Shown here one piece after another: positions 1-9,602 of a stretch of DNA of 45,349 nucleotides. The stretch spans positions 1 through 45,349 of the forward strand of contig JAJJLU010003617.1 of NCBI GenBank assembly GCA_023807065.1, read 5' to 3'. Source of the DNA: Isotricha intestinalis (Eukaryota > Ciliophora > Litostomatea > Vestibuliferida > Isotrichidae). The notes under the pieces are model-generated. The model did not search any database. It was not told the DNA's origin and was given only the letters and a program-made list of their open reading frames with translations. A program made the position numbers and the translations under genes. How positions within the stretch are numbered: position 1 is the first letter of the stretch; each line of letters starts with the position of its first letter.

Positions 1-470
1 AAAAAAGATAAATCATATACTTTAAACAATGTTAATTCATTAAAGTAATGAATTAAGCAAATTAAAAGATGAAAAAAATAAAGTAATATTTAAATAATTT
101 AATGAAATAATAATTCTGAGAAATAAAAATGATAAATGAATTAAACTATAATTTGATTATCATAAAAAAAGAATTTAATAAATCAAATTATAAAATATCA
201 AAAATAATTAATGTTACTAGAGTAGATGAAAGAAATCATTTGAAATTAAGATTACATGACAAGAAACATTTAAAAATGATTATCAAGAATTAAAATTAAA
301 AATTATGAGAATGATTAAAAAAAATCACCCAAAGAATTTAAAGATTATAAGATTAAAGCTCGAGAAGAAAAAGAAAAAATTTATTACTTGAAAATGAAGT
401 ATAAAATTTAAAATAATTAAATAAATAAATAAGACATTAATTGTATTCAGTTAAAATGATAAATTTTGAT
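1..470 (+). pseudogene. decayed coiled-coil gene fragments
   Basis: No open gene is present, but two stretches read like coiled-coil protein. One in frame 2 from about base 44 contains SNELSKLKDEKNKVIFK. Another in frame 3 from base 381 contains LLLENEV, then stop-separated pieces NLK, LNK, IRH and LYSVK. In-frame stops are mainly TAA at places where Gln would fit, which is what CAA-to-TAA decay would leave. At about base 378 the charged run REEKEK in frame 1 passes into LLLENEV in frame 3, as if one base had been lost or gained. The remains precede an intact coiled-coil gene on the same strand and share weak local resemblance with it (IFK-stop-FN against IFKQLN), so this may be an old tandem copy. 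In A+T-rich DNA, lysine/asparagine-rich frames also arise by chance, so confidence is moderate to low. Confidence 0.4.
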
Positions 471-582
471 ATAAATTATATTTTATTTATATTTTTAATA
501 ATTTCACTAAAAACTATTTATTATTTTTTATAAATAATAGAATTGTATTTTTAAAAAATTAAATTGATATGAAATAAATATT

Positions 583-2253
583 ATGGCTGATTATTTTAAA
601 AAACTTTTTAATTTTAATAAAGATGATAATAAATATACTGAAATTCATTTAAATAAAAAGGAAGAAAAATATTATTTTAATCGAGAATTAAATCAATGGG
701 TTTTTGAAGAAGATTTAAATAAAACAAATAATACAGAAAAAAATTATGAAAAAAATCCACCAAATAATAAGCAAATGATTTTAACAATAAATAAGAATGA
801 TAAAAAGAAAAATTTACCATGTTTAAGATATAAGAATTATTTATCTTCAGATAAAATTATTAATATAGATAATAATATATTAGAAAAAAAAATATTAGAT
901 TATGAAAAAGAAATAAATATGATAAAATTAAATCATAATAAAGAAATAGAAGAATATGAAAATAAAATAAATGAATTAACAACAATTATTAATTTGAATG
1001 AAAGTAATTATAATGAAACAATAGAAATATTAAAAGCAGAAATTTCAGGTTTTATTGATAAAAATATAATACTTCAAAGAAAATTAGATAATATAATTGA
1101 AGAAAAAAAATTAAAAATAAATGAGATAGAAAGTTATAAAAAAATAATATTTCAATATCAAGAATTATTATCAAATGATAAAAATAATAATGAAGATAAT
1201 ATAAATTCAACAAAAAGAATGGATTTATTAGTAGATGATTCAGCTAAATATATATTACATTCTCAAATTGAAAGATTAAAAAGTGAAAATTTAATATTAT
1301 CAAGTGATTTAAATAAAATAAAATTAGAATTGAATAATAATAATGAAATAATAAAAGATTTAAATGAACAAATATTAAATTTAACAAAAGAAAAAAATTA
1401 TATGATGATAGAAAAGAAAAATAATAATAATTCATTAAATTTAAATTCATCAATAGAAAGTTCAAAATTAGATAATTCAAAATCTATTTTTAAACAATTA
1501 AATAAATTAACAGCAGAAAATCAATTTTTAAGAAATCATCGTGAAAAATTAAAAACAAAAATTTATTCACTTCAAAATGAATTAAATTCAATTAATAATT
1601 ATGATGAAGAAATTAAAAAATTAAAAGATGAATTATATATTTCTCAATATAAAGTAATAGAATTATCAAATGAGATTCAATCTATATATAAATTTATTCA
1701 AAAACAAATTCATACTTTTTCTAAGTATAAAATTCATACTTTTAATTTTAATATTTTTAATAATGAAAATTTATTTAAGTATTTAAAAGATATTTTTAAT
1801 AAAATTATATCTTTAAAATATATGAATGATTTTAATGAAAATAAAAAAAATTTACTTGAAGAAGAAATTAAAAATTTAAAAATTGAAAATGAAATAATTT
1901 ATGATCAATTAAATGATAATGAAAATGATGAAAAATTTAATCAAGAAACATTATTTGAATATGAAAGAATAATAAATAAATTAGATAATAAAGTTAAAGA
2001 TTTAAATAATAAATTTAATAATTGTAATACAGAAAAAGATAATTTAAAGAAAAAAACAGAAGAACAACAAATTGAAATTAATAATTTATTATATGATAAT
2101 CAATATTTGAATATTTTAAATCAAAAATTAATAAATCAATCTAATCATTTAAATTATAATGAAATAGATTATTTTAATAGAATTCAGTTTGAAATTAAAC
2201 CAAGAAAAAAAGGTAATTTCATCAAAAATTTGATTAATCCATTTTTTAAATGA
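583..2253 (+). CDS. coiled-coil protein, unknown
   Basis: A 556-residue protein, almost entirely charged and Leu/Ile/Asn-rich. Heptad-like coiled coil runs from about residue 95 to 530, broken near residues 280-300 by a Ser/Asn stretch. Near the N-terminus (about residues 27-43) is EEKYYFNRELNQWVFEE, which resembles the short aromatic 'K-Y-Y-x-x-x-L-x-x-W-V' motif seen in some coiled-coil and trafficking proteins; I cannot assign a family from it. The C-terminus is basic (RKKGNFIKNLI) and ends in TGA. No signal peptide or membrane segment is visible. The start is the first ATG of the frame, following an A+T-rich leader. A structural role (cytoskeleton, basal body or golgin-like tether) is possible but is only inference from composition. 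Confidence 0.8.
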   Translation: MADYFKKLFNFNKDDNKYTEIHLNKKEEKYYFNRELNQWVFEEDLNKTNNTEKNYEKNPPNNKQMILTINKNDKKKNLPCLRYKNYLSSDKIINIDNNILEKKILDYEKEINMIKLNHNKEIEEYENKINELTTIINLNESNYNETIEILKAEISGFIDKNIILQRKLDNIIEEKKLKINEIESYKKIIFQYQELLSNDKNNNEDNINSTKRMDLLVDDSAKYILHSQIERLKSENLILSSDLNKIKLELNNNNEIIKDLNEQILNLTKEKNYMMIEKKNNNNSLNLNSSIESSKLDNSKSIFKQLNKLTAENQFLRNHREKLKTKIYSLQNELNSINNYDEEIKKLKDELYISQYKVIELSNEIQSIYKFIQKQIHTFSKYKIHTFNFNIFNNENLFKYLKDIFNKIISLKYMNDFNENKKNLLEEEIKNLKIENEIIYDQLNDNENDEKFNQETLFEYERIINKLDNKVKDLNNKFNNCNTEKDNLKKKTEEQQIEINNLLYDNQYLNILNQKLINQSNHLNYNEIDYFNRIQFEIKPRKKGNFIKNLINPFFK

Positions 2254-2344
2254 TTTATCTTAAATTATCTTAATTATTAAAATGTTAATTATAAAAATAA
2301 AAAATTTAATTATAATGCTATTTATTTAAAGAAAAGAAATATTA

Positions 2345-5300
2345 TTAAATATTCTTTAAAAAATTCCAATCAGACAAATTTGAATTATTAAAATTATTAT
2401 TATTATTTATGGTAGTAGTAATACTATTATAAATAGATTTAATACTAACTATTGAATTATTCGTATTAAAAGATTTATTATTATTATTAATAGTTACATC
2501 ATTCATTCCAGTTTTTTCATTAGGAGTTGTATTTTCTATAATTTCTAAAATATCTTTTTGAGTTTCATTCATAATACTATCAGTTAAAATTTTTTCTTCT
2601 AAAACATTAACCCATATATCATGTGCAGCTTCTAAATCATCAACATTTTCATTATCAATATTTAATATAAAAGTCATATCTTCAACATATTTTTTACATT
2701 CACTTAAAATTAACTTTTCATCAAAAAATAATTTAAAATTATTATGTATTTTTTTGTCTGAATTTTCATATATTTCCCATATTATTTTCATAAATTCTAA
2801 AATATTAACTATGTCACAGATAAAAATCCAATAACCACGACTCATTCCTTTTTTTATTAAACTTATTAAATCTGAATCAACTAAATATTTAAAATTAAAA
2901 TTTTTCACTGAATGATTATTCAAAAAATTACAATCTCTAATAATATAAAAATTAATTTCATAATAAGCAGATAAAGAACATAAAAAATTAGTTACATTTA
3001 TACTTGGAGAAGCTTTTATTGTTATTGGTATAACAGTATTTTTTGGAAGAGTTTTTTTTAAAAATGAATTAACATTATATTTACCAAAATTATACATATT
3101 TATCAAATATTTATTGATTAAATATTTAAAAATAGAAGAACTTTGATCAGGTAAAAATGTTATATAATATAAAAGTTTATCAACATCTCTATTTATTTGC
3201 TTTATATTTGAAGTATAAAAGTATTTATTATTAGATTTATCTAATGATTTATTTAATAATTGAAGATAAGAATTATTAATTGATTTTGTTGTTAAAGTAT
3301 AAAAATCAAGAAGTTTTTTACCATTTGTTTCATAAAAAGTAAATTTAATTTTATCAAAATCATTTTCATGTTTAAATTTAATAATATTTTCATTTGGGAA
3401 AATATAATACTCTTTCATATAATTTAATATATAATTCATTTCAATATGAGAAATTTCAAAACTATTTATCATTAATTCAAAAGTAACCAATAAAGAAAAT
3501 AAAAAGTGATTGGAAAGTGATAAATGAACTTCTTCTAAAACTTCATTTAAAATATCTTTACTATCCTTAACATTTTGAATATATTTAATATAAAAATATT
3601 TACTATTAATAAATTCATTTTCATCGGAAATTAAATTTTTATAATTTGTTAAAGTATTATCAATTATCATGGTAATTTCCTTTAATTTATTTGGATTATT
3701 TGCAAAAATATATGAAAGAGAAGAATAAGATTCATAATTTAATTTTTCTTTTGAAACATTTTTATTCTTTATATAATTTATAAGTATTATAGTATAAAAA
3801 GATATATTTTGATTTTTTGTTTCAATTTTTAGTAAATCAAATATATTTTTATAGATAAGTAAATTTTGAGTGTTACTTGGATATTTCTCTAAAAACTTAA
3901 ATTCTGATTCAATTTTATAAAAATCATAAATCATATTTACTATTTTATTTAGTTCTTCCTTTGATACATTAATTTGATTTTCAGAATTATCTAATTTTAT
4001 ATAAATTATTTTTGATTTTAATATTTTTAATAATATTTGATAAATATATTGAATACAAAATTCTTTAGAATTCATATCAAAATAAAATGAATTCTTTTTA
4101 TTATCCTTGAATGTGATATTTGAATTTGGAAATAAATCATATTTACATAAATATTTAATTAATTTATTTTTTGTAAAAATACAATATTCTTCTTTAGGAT
4201 AATATTTAAATATTTGCTTTAATAACATTTGAATATCAGTTATATTTTTATAGTTAATTGGAGTTTCATTATAATTTCTATTAAAAATTTTATATATGAA
4301 ATTTAATTCATCAATGTTAAAATTATATTGATTTAATTGTCCAATAAAATATTCAAATTTATCTTTATTATATCCATTTTTATTATTTTTAATGAATTTT
4401 TTAATTAATTCATCTTGAATTAATATTTCTTTTGTATTTCTTGAAGAAAAATTGTATCCAATGAATATCTTTAAATTAGTAATTTTATAAATATTTTCAT
4501 TTCTAAAACAATCATCAATAATAGGATTTTTAATATAAATATTTTCAAAATTATTATTATTTGCAAAATCATCACAAATAAAAGTTATTATATTACTATT
4601 TTTCCCTATTTTATGAAGATATTTAATATATTGATTAATATAATCAAAATAATTATTAAATTCTTTATAAGTTAAATTTTGAATATCAAAATAAGAATAT
4701 TTTTCTTGTTGTTTTATAAAAGTTTGAATTAAAGAAGAATTAACTATATTCTTTGCATTTTCAATTAATTTATTTTTTATATCTTTCTTATATTCAAAAG
4801 AAATAAAAAGAGATTGAGTTATAATATTAAAAACAGATTCATGACTAATTTTGATTTTACTATCAGTAATATAATCAATAAATGAATTAGACCATTCATT
4901 TAAATTACAAGCAGAAATATGATATTGAATTTTATCAGAATTTAATTTAATTGTTTTATGAACATATTCAAGTAAAGTTAATCTAAATTCATCACTCAAA
5001 GCAATATTCAATTTTGTAAATTTTAAAAAAATATGATTCAAAAAATGTTTAAGTAACTTTTTATTCTTTGGTAAAGGTAAATTAAATTCTTTTGTAATTG
5101 TAAAAAATTCAAAATCAACTTTTTTAAATAGAATAACAATATTATCATTATTAAAATCATTTTTAAATTTAATTTTATAAAATTTTTTAAATTGTTCAAT
5201 TATAAAATGTTTTCCAAATCCATTTAATAAAATAGTGATTATAATTGTTGTATTTAAAGATTCTTTTAATAAAAATTTAAATAATAAAATATGTTCTTCA

Positions 5301-8300
5301 CTGTATAAAATATTTTCTTGTTCAAAAAAATCACAAATTTCTTTTTCAATATTATTAGAACTTTTTTCTTTAGATAAAGCAAATTTTTTAGAATATTTAG
5401 AAATAAATTCTGATAAAATTGTTTGAACATCATTGTTTCCATCATTAAAAATTATTCCAGTATTATATTTTATTATTAATTTAATAATTAAATCATTATA
5501 AAAATCATAATCAAAATAAAATTTAGTTAAAGAATTTCTAACTTTACTTTCATATTGATTAATAATTGGAATAAAATTTTTAGGATTTTCTTTTTGATTA
5601 TTAGTAATTAATTTAATGCATTGTAATAAATAATAATTAATATCAGGTTTAACAAAATTTAAAATTCTTGAAGAACCTTTTAAATATTCTTCTTTTAATT
5701 TTACTTCATTATCAATTTCAATACAAGACATTAAACAAAACATTTTTTCACCATCATTATATTTAATATCATTTAAAATAACTTCTTGTTGAACAGTTTG
5801 CATAAATTTACTTAAAAAGATAAGATTATTAATATTAGTATTAGAATTTTTATTAAGAAAATCTAAATTATCCATATAAATCCAACTTTTAACAACAGTA
5901 CATATATCAAAAATATTTTTAATTTGAGTAAAATTAAAAGTAATAGAATTAATCTCAATCATATTAGTCCAAAATAAATTACAAAATTCTTCAAAAATAT
6001 CTTTATAAGAATTATTATAATATCTATTATTGATAACTTTAATAATACTTGCACTTTTTTCTCTAAAACAACTACTATTAAATAAAAATATTTTATCAGT
6101 ATCAGGAGTTAATAATATTTTATAATGAAAAGGATTTAATTGTTTTAATTGATAATTTGCCCATCCACCACATTCAATAATAACATCTTTTTTATTTTTA
6201 TCCCATAAATGTCTTATAAATTTTAACCAATTAAAAGAATTAATATCTGAAATTTCATTTTTAATTAAAAAATCCACAATATTTAATTGAGATAATAAAG
6301 TTAATATTATATTTACTTTAATTATATTACCATTTATTTGAGTTGATTCTTCTTTTAACCATTGATTATATTTCTGAGATATTAAATTAAATTCTCTTAA
6401 AGGAGTTTTTTTATTTTGTTCACTTAATAAATTAGATATTTCATTAGTAAAAATTAAACATAGAGTACAAATTGAAATTTGACTATAAGTTGAATTAATC
6501 CAATTATGAAAAGATTTTTTACTAAAATTAGATAATGAATTTAACAATTGAGAAGTTAAAGAATTTGAAATTGAATTTTCTAAATTTGCATAAATTTTAG
6601 ATAAATAATTTATATTATTTGATTCTTTATTATTTGAAAATGATGGAATTAAAATTTGATTTGATAATTTAAATGTTTCATTTTCTAAATTATTAGTTGA
6701 ATTTATTTTTATTCCAGTTATATATGTTTTATTATTTGAATTTGATATTACTAATTCTTGATTTGTATTTATTTGAGAATAATATTTTGAAATATCATTT
6801 AATGTTATTTTTGATAATAATGATATTTCTTCTAAAGTTTTTTCAGGAAGAAAATATAATTTTGGATAAGGAAAAACTGAAATTACATCTTTATTCTTTA
6901 TTTCTTTTTCAATTATTTTTTTATTTATTTCATTTTGAATATTTTCTAAATGATTATTGTCTTTCTTTTTTTCATATAATAATATATTATTTGTAAATCT
7001 TCTTTCTTCTTCTTTTGAAATTTTATTATTTGACTTTAATTGAATTTCTTTAAATAAAACATGTTCTAATTCAGGATTAATTTCTTTTTTATTTTCATAT
7101 TTTAAATTGTTTGATATTATCTTTAAATATAAATCTTCTGAATTTTTCACTTTTAAAATATCATGTTTAGGAAATAAATTATCATTACTAGAAATTGATA
7201 TTAATTTCTTTTTAATTTTATCTAAACTTTTTTCATTTTTTAATAATTCATTATTTGCATTTTTAAAATTATTATCATTACTATTTTTTTCATATAATTT
7301 TTTCATTTCTTCTTTATATAAAACAAGTAAACTAAAAACATCAAATAAATTATTATTCTCATTTTTATGATTTTGTAATCTATTAATAATATTTTCAAAT
7401 TTAAATAATAAAACTTTAAAATGAATTAAATCAATATTAACATAAGGAATATTTGAAGAAGCTTCTTTATATAATTCAACTAATTTTAATAATTTCTTAT
7501 TACCAAAATTTTCAAAATAAGTTGATAAATTCGATGATAAATCATCAAAATTATTATACATTATATTATATTTTATTAATGTTATTTCAATTAAAGGAAT
7601 TATTTTATATAAATTTACTTCACATTCTTCTACATTTTTTACTATATTTTCAATTGGATTTTTTAATTTAATATGATTACATTCATTCTCTAAATTCTTT
7701 TTTGTCTTTTCCAATAAATCTATTATATTCTTAAATATTTCATTATCATTTAAATTATGAGTTTCTTTTATTTTATTCAATTGTATTTCATTTTGAAAAA
7801 GATTAAATTTTAATTTTTGAATAGAATAAATCAAAATGTAATTTTCTTCTTTTTCTTGATGATGTTTTTCAATTGTTTCATTTATTTCTTTTATAGAATC
7901 AAACATTAAATGTAGAATATTTAAATATTTTGAAGATTTTAATATTGAAAAATCATTATATATATTTTTATAAGTAAAAGTTTCTTCTAAATTTTTTTTA
8001 CTGTCATTTTGTTTATAAAAATCGATATATTCATTTAAAATAGGATGAACTTTTTTTTCATTATCTTTTATACTTTGAATATAAGTATTTAATTGAATAA
8101 TATATTTCTTTGAAAAAGGAGATTTGAAATTATTTTTATTTATATAAGAAGTAATTTGATTAATTATACTAATAACTTGTTGATTATTTAATTTAGAAAT
8201 TATTTCAAGTTTACTATTATTATTGAATATATATTGATTTTTAAAAATAAATTTTTTTGAATTTTCAAATAAATATTTGAATAAATTGTTTAATGAATTA

Positions 8301-9463
8301 ATAGAAGAAGAAATCAAAATTTTATTATTTTTCAAAGCATTTTTATCAATGATATTTATTGCTTTATCAATAATATTATATTCATTCCTTAATATATTTT
8401 CATAATTCAATTCATTAATTTCAATAATTTTCTCATTATTATTTTTCAGGGTGATTAGTTTTTCACAGCTATTAATATTATTATATTTTCTAATAAATTT
8501 ATTTTGATATTCATTAATAATTTTCTTATTCAAAAATTTGTTCAAACATAAAATAGCATTTTCCCTTTTTTTCCTAAAGCAATATTTTTTCCATAAAAAA
8601 AGAATTTTTAAATTCATAAAATTATTCATAAAATCAATATCTCTTAATCTATCTATTTTTTCTCTTAAAATCATATTTTCTTCTTCTTTCTTAAGTAAAC
8701 TTTTCCTTTTAAATCTTCCACCTAATTTATTAAAACTCATACTATTATATTTAACAGTAGTATTAAATACATTTCCTCCATTAACAGAATTTTTTAATAT
8801 AGAATTATTATTTCCAAAATATAATTTTTTCCCACTTTTAGCAATGTTATTGAAAGTAATATTAATAGAATCTTTACTATTAATCATAGCACTGTAAGTA
8901 GAAGTATTGCTGAAATTTTTATTTCTAGAAGAAGATTTAGAAATAGAAATTTTAGTAAAAGAATTTAAATTATTTAAAGAAGCATTGTGATTATAAGCGT
9001 TTTTATTAGATTTATAAGTAGCTGAAGAATTATTATAAGAAGCATATAAACCATTAGAAAATAAATTATAATTATTTGTATTATGTATTTTATTATTTCT
9101 GCTAATTGGTCTTATTTGTTTCATTGTATGGTGATTTACACTGTTTGAAATATGATTTGTTGTTTTTGGAATTATATTTAATGTTATTGTATTTTTATTA
9201 TTATTTCTAGAACTTATTGGTTTTATTAAGCATGGCTTTGAATGAATTTTTGATGATGATGATGGTAAATGATTATTATTTGTTCTGTGGGTTTTACTTT
9301 TAGTTACATTTAAAAATGTATTTGCGTTGTAATTTGTGGAATTAAAGTGCTTCGGAAGTTTATCAAAATTTAAAGTTTTTATCATTATTTTTTTATTTGA
9401 ATTTGTTCTACTTGAACTGCTTAAATTGTCATTGAATTTCTTCATTTTTTTATTTAAATTCAT
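2345..9463 (-). CDS. degenerate dynein heavy chain-like protein, P-loops lost
   Basis: A 2372-residue protein. Residues 1-250 are Ser/Asn-rich low complexity. From about 640 to 1110 it follows the dynein tail/linker: FPYPKLYFLP (~866) matches the linker motif with F-P-R-F-Y-F-L, and WLKFIRHLW (~1060) matches the segment before AAA1. Then LLTPDTDKIFLFN (~1117) matches the 'RLVITPLTDRCY' entry to AAA1, but the Walker A position reads CFREKSAS instead of GPAGTGKT. IYMDNLDFLN (~1194) stands at Walker B. AAA2 has NGFGKHF (~1416) where a P-loop belongs. AAA3 shows FICDDFANN (~1629), like 'FIDDLNMP', and later IGYNFSSRN, like 'GPPGGGRN'. No clear AAA4 or antiparallel stalk follows. HFLFSLL (~1980) matches the AAA5/AAA6 junction, and GMSRGYWIFICDIVN (~2211) matches 'GGWVLLQNCHL' of AAA6. 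The protein ends soon after, so the C-terminal domain is missing too. Family resemblance is strong. Motor activity is very unlikely. DNHD1 is a conceivable relative, not shown. Confidence 0.8.
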   Translation of the reverse strand: MNLNKKMKKFNDNLSSSSRTNSNKKIMIKTLNFDKLPKHFNSTNYNANTFLNVTKSKTHRTNNNHLPSSSSKIHSKPCLIKPISSRNNNKNTITLNIIPKTTNHISNSVNHHTMKQIRPISRNNKIHNTNNYNLFSNGLYASYNNSSATYKSNKNAYNHNASLNNLNSFTKISISKSSSRNKNFSNTSTYSAMINSKDSINITFNNIAKSGKKLYFGNNNSILKNSVNGGNVFNTTVKYNSMSFNKLGGRFKRKSLLKKEEENMILREKIDRLRDIDFMNNFMNLKILFLWKKYCFRKKRENAILCLNKFLNKKIINEYQNKFIRKYNNINSCEKLITLKNNNEKIIEINELNYENILRNEYNIIDKAINIIDKNALKNNKILISSSINSLNNLFKYLFENSKKFIFKNQYIFNNNSKLEIISKLNNQQVISIINQITSYINKNNFKSPFSKKYIIQLNTYIQSIKDNEKKVHPILNEYIDFYKQNDSKKNLEETFTYKNIYNDFSILKSSKYLNILHLMFDSIKEINETIEKHHQEKEENYILIYSIQKLKFNLFQNEIQLNKIKETHNLNDNEIFKNIIDLLEKTKKNLENECNHIKLKNPIENIVKNVEECEVNLYKIIPLIEITLIKYNIMYNNFDDLSSNLSTYFENFGNKKLLKLVELYKEASSNIPYVNIDLIHFKVLLFKFENIINRLQNHKNENNNLFDVFSLLVLYKEEMKKLYEKNSNDNNFKNANNELLKNEKSLDKIKKKLISISSNDNLFPKHDILKVKNSEDLYLKIISNNLKYENKKEINPELEHVLFKEIQLKSNNKISKEEERRFTNNILLYEKKKDNNHLENIQNEINKKIIEKEIKNKDVISVFPYPKLYFLPEKTLEEISLLSKITLNDISKYYSQINTNQELVISNSNNKTYITGIKINSTNNLENETFKLSNQILIPSFSNNKESNNINYLSKIYANLENSISNSLTSQLLNSLSNFSKKSFHNWINSTYSQISICTLCLIFTNEISNLLSEQNKKTPLREFNLISQKYNQWLKEESTQINGNIIKVNIILTLLSQLNIVDFLIKNEISDINSFNWLKFIRHLWDKNKKDVIIECGGWANYQLKQLNPFHYKILLTPDTDKIFLFNSSCFREKSASIIKVINNRYYNNSYKDIFEEFCNLFWTNMIEINSITFNFTQIKNIFDICTVVKSWIYMDNLDFLNKNSNTNINNLIFLSKFMQTVQQEVILNDIKYNDGEKMFCLMSCIEIDNEVKLKEEYLKGSSRILNFVKPDINYYLLQCIKLITNNQKENPKNFIPIINQYESKVRNSLTKFYFDYDFYNDLIIKLIIKYNTGIIFNDGNNDVQTILSEFISKYSKKFALSKEKSSNNIEKEICDFFEQENILYSEEHILLFKFLLKESLNTTIIITILLNGFGKHFIIEQFKKFYKIKFKNDFNNDNIVILFKKVDFEFFTITKEFNLPLPKNKKLLKHFLNHIFLKFTKLNIALSDEFRLTLLEYVHKTIKLNSDKIQYHISACNLNEWSNSFIDYITDSKIKISHESVFNIITQSLFISFEYKKDIKNKLIENAKNIVNSSLIQTFIKQQEKYSYFDIQNLTYKEFNNYFDYINQYIKYLHKIGKNSNIITFICDDFANNNNFENIYIKNPIIDDCFRNENIYKITNLKIFIGYNFSSRNTKEILIQDELIKKFIKNNKNGYNKDKFEYFIGQLNQYNFNIDELNFIYKIFNRNYNETPINYKNITDIQMLLKQIFKYYPKEEYCIFTKNKLIKYLCKYDLFPNSNITFKDNKKNSFYFDMNSKEFCIQYIYQILLKILKSKIIYIKLDNSENQINVSKEELNKIVNMIYDFYKIESEFKFLEKYPSNTQNLLIYKNIFDLLKIETKNQNISFYTIILINYIKNKNVSKEKLNYESYSSLSYIFANNPNKLKEITMIIDNTLTNYKNLISDENEFINSKYFYIKYIQNVKDSKDILNEVLEEVHLSLSNHFLFSLLVTFELMINSFEISHIEMNYILNYMKEYYIFPNENIIKFKHENDFDKIKFTFYETNGKKLLDFYTLTTKSINNSYLQLLNKSLDKSNNKYFYTSNIKQINRDVDKLLYYITFLPDQSSSIFKYLINKYLINMYNFGKYNVNSFLKKTLPKNTVIPITIKASPSINVTNFLCSLSAYYEINFYIIRDCNFLNNHSVKNFNFKYLVDSDLISLIKKGMSRGYWIFICDIVNILEFMKIIWEIYENSDKKIHNNFKLFFDEKLILSECKKYVEDMTFILNIDNENVDDLEAAHDIWVNVLEEKILTDSIMNETQKDILEIIENTTPNEKTGMNDVTINNNNKSFNTNNSIVSIKSIYNSITTTINNNNNFNNSNLSDWNFLKNI

Positions 9464-9602
9464 TTTTTATTTATTTTTCTTGATTTAATGAATAATTATA
9501 AATTGAATAATTGTCAAAAAAAAATTAAAAAAAATTTAAAATTTCGGATAAATAATTAAATATCTTTATTTTAAAAAAAATGAGTTAATCAAAAATTATT
9601 AA

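Noticed and set aside
1244..1480. Minus-strand frame inside the coiled-coil gene at 583
   Set aside because: It is a Leu/Tyr/Phe-rich antisense shadow of A+T-rich codons with no independent signal.
583..2253. Claim that the 556-residue coiled-coil protein is a golgin, kinesin tail or Sec16 relative
   Set aside because: Only a short aromatic motif and coiled coil support it; that is not enough for a family name.
5235..8897. Several plus-strand frames inside the dynein-like gene
   Set aside because: All are antisense shadows with hydrophobic, low-complexity translations. The minus-strand frame has clear dynein landmarks.
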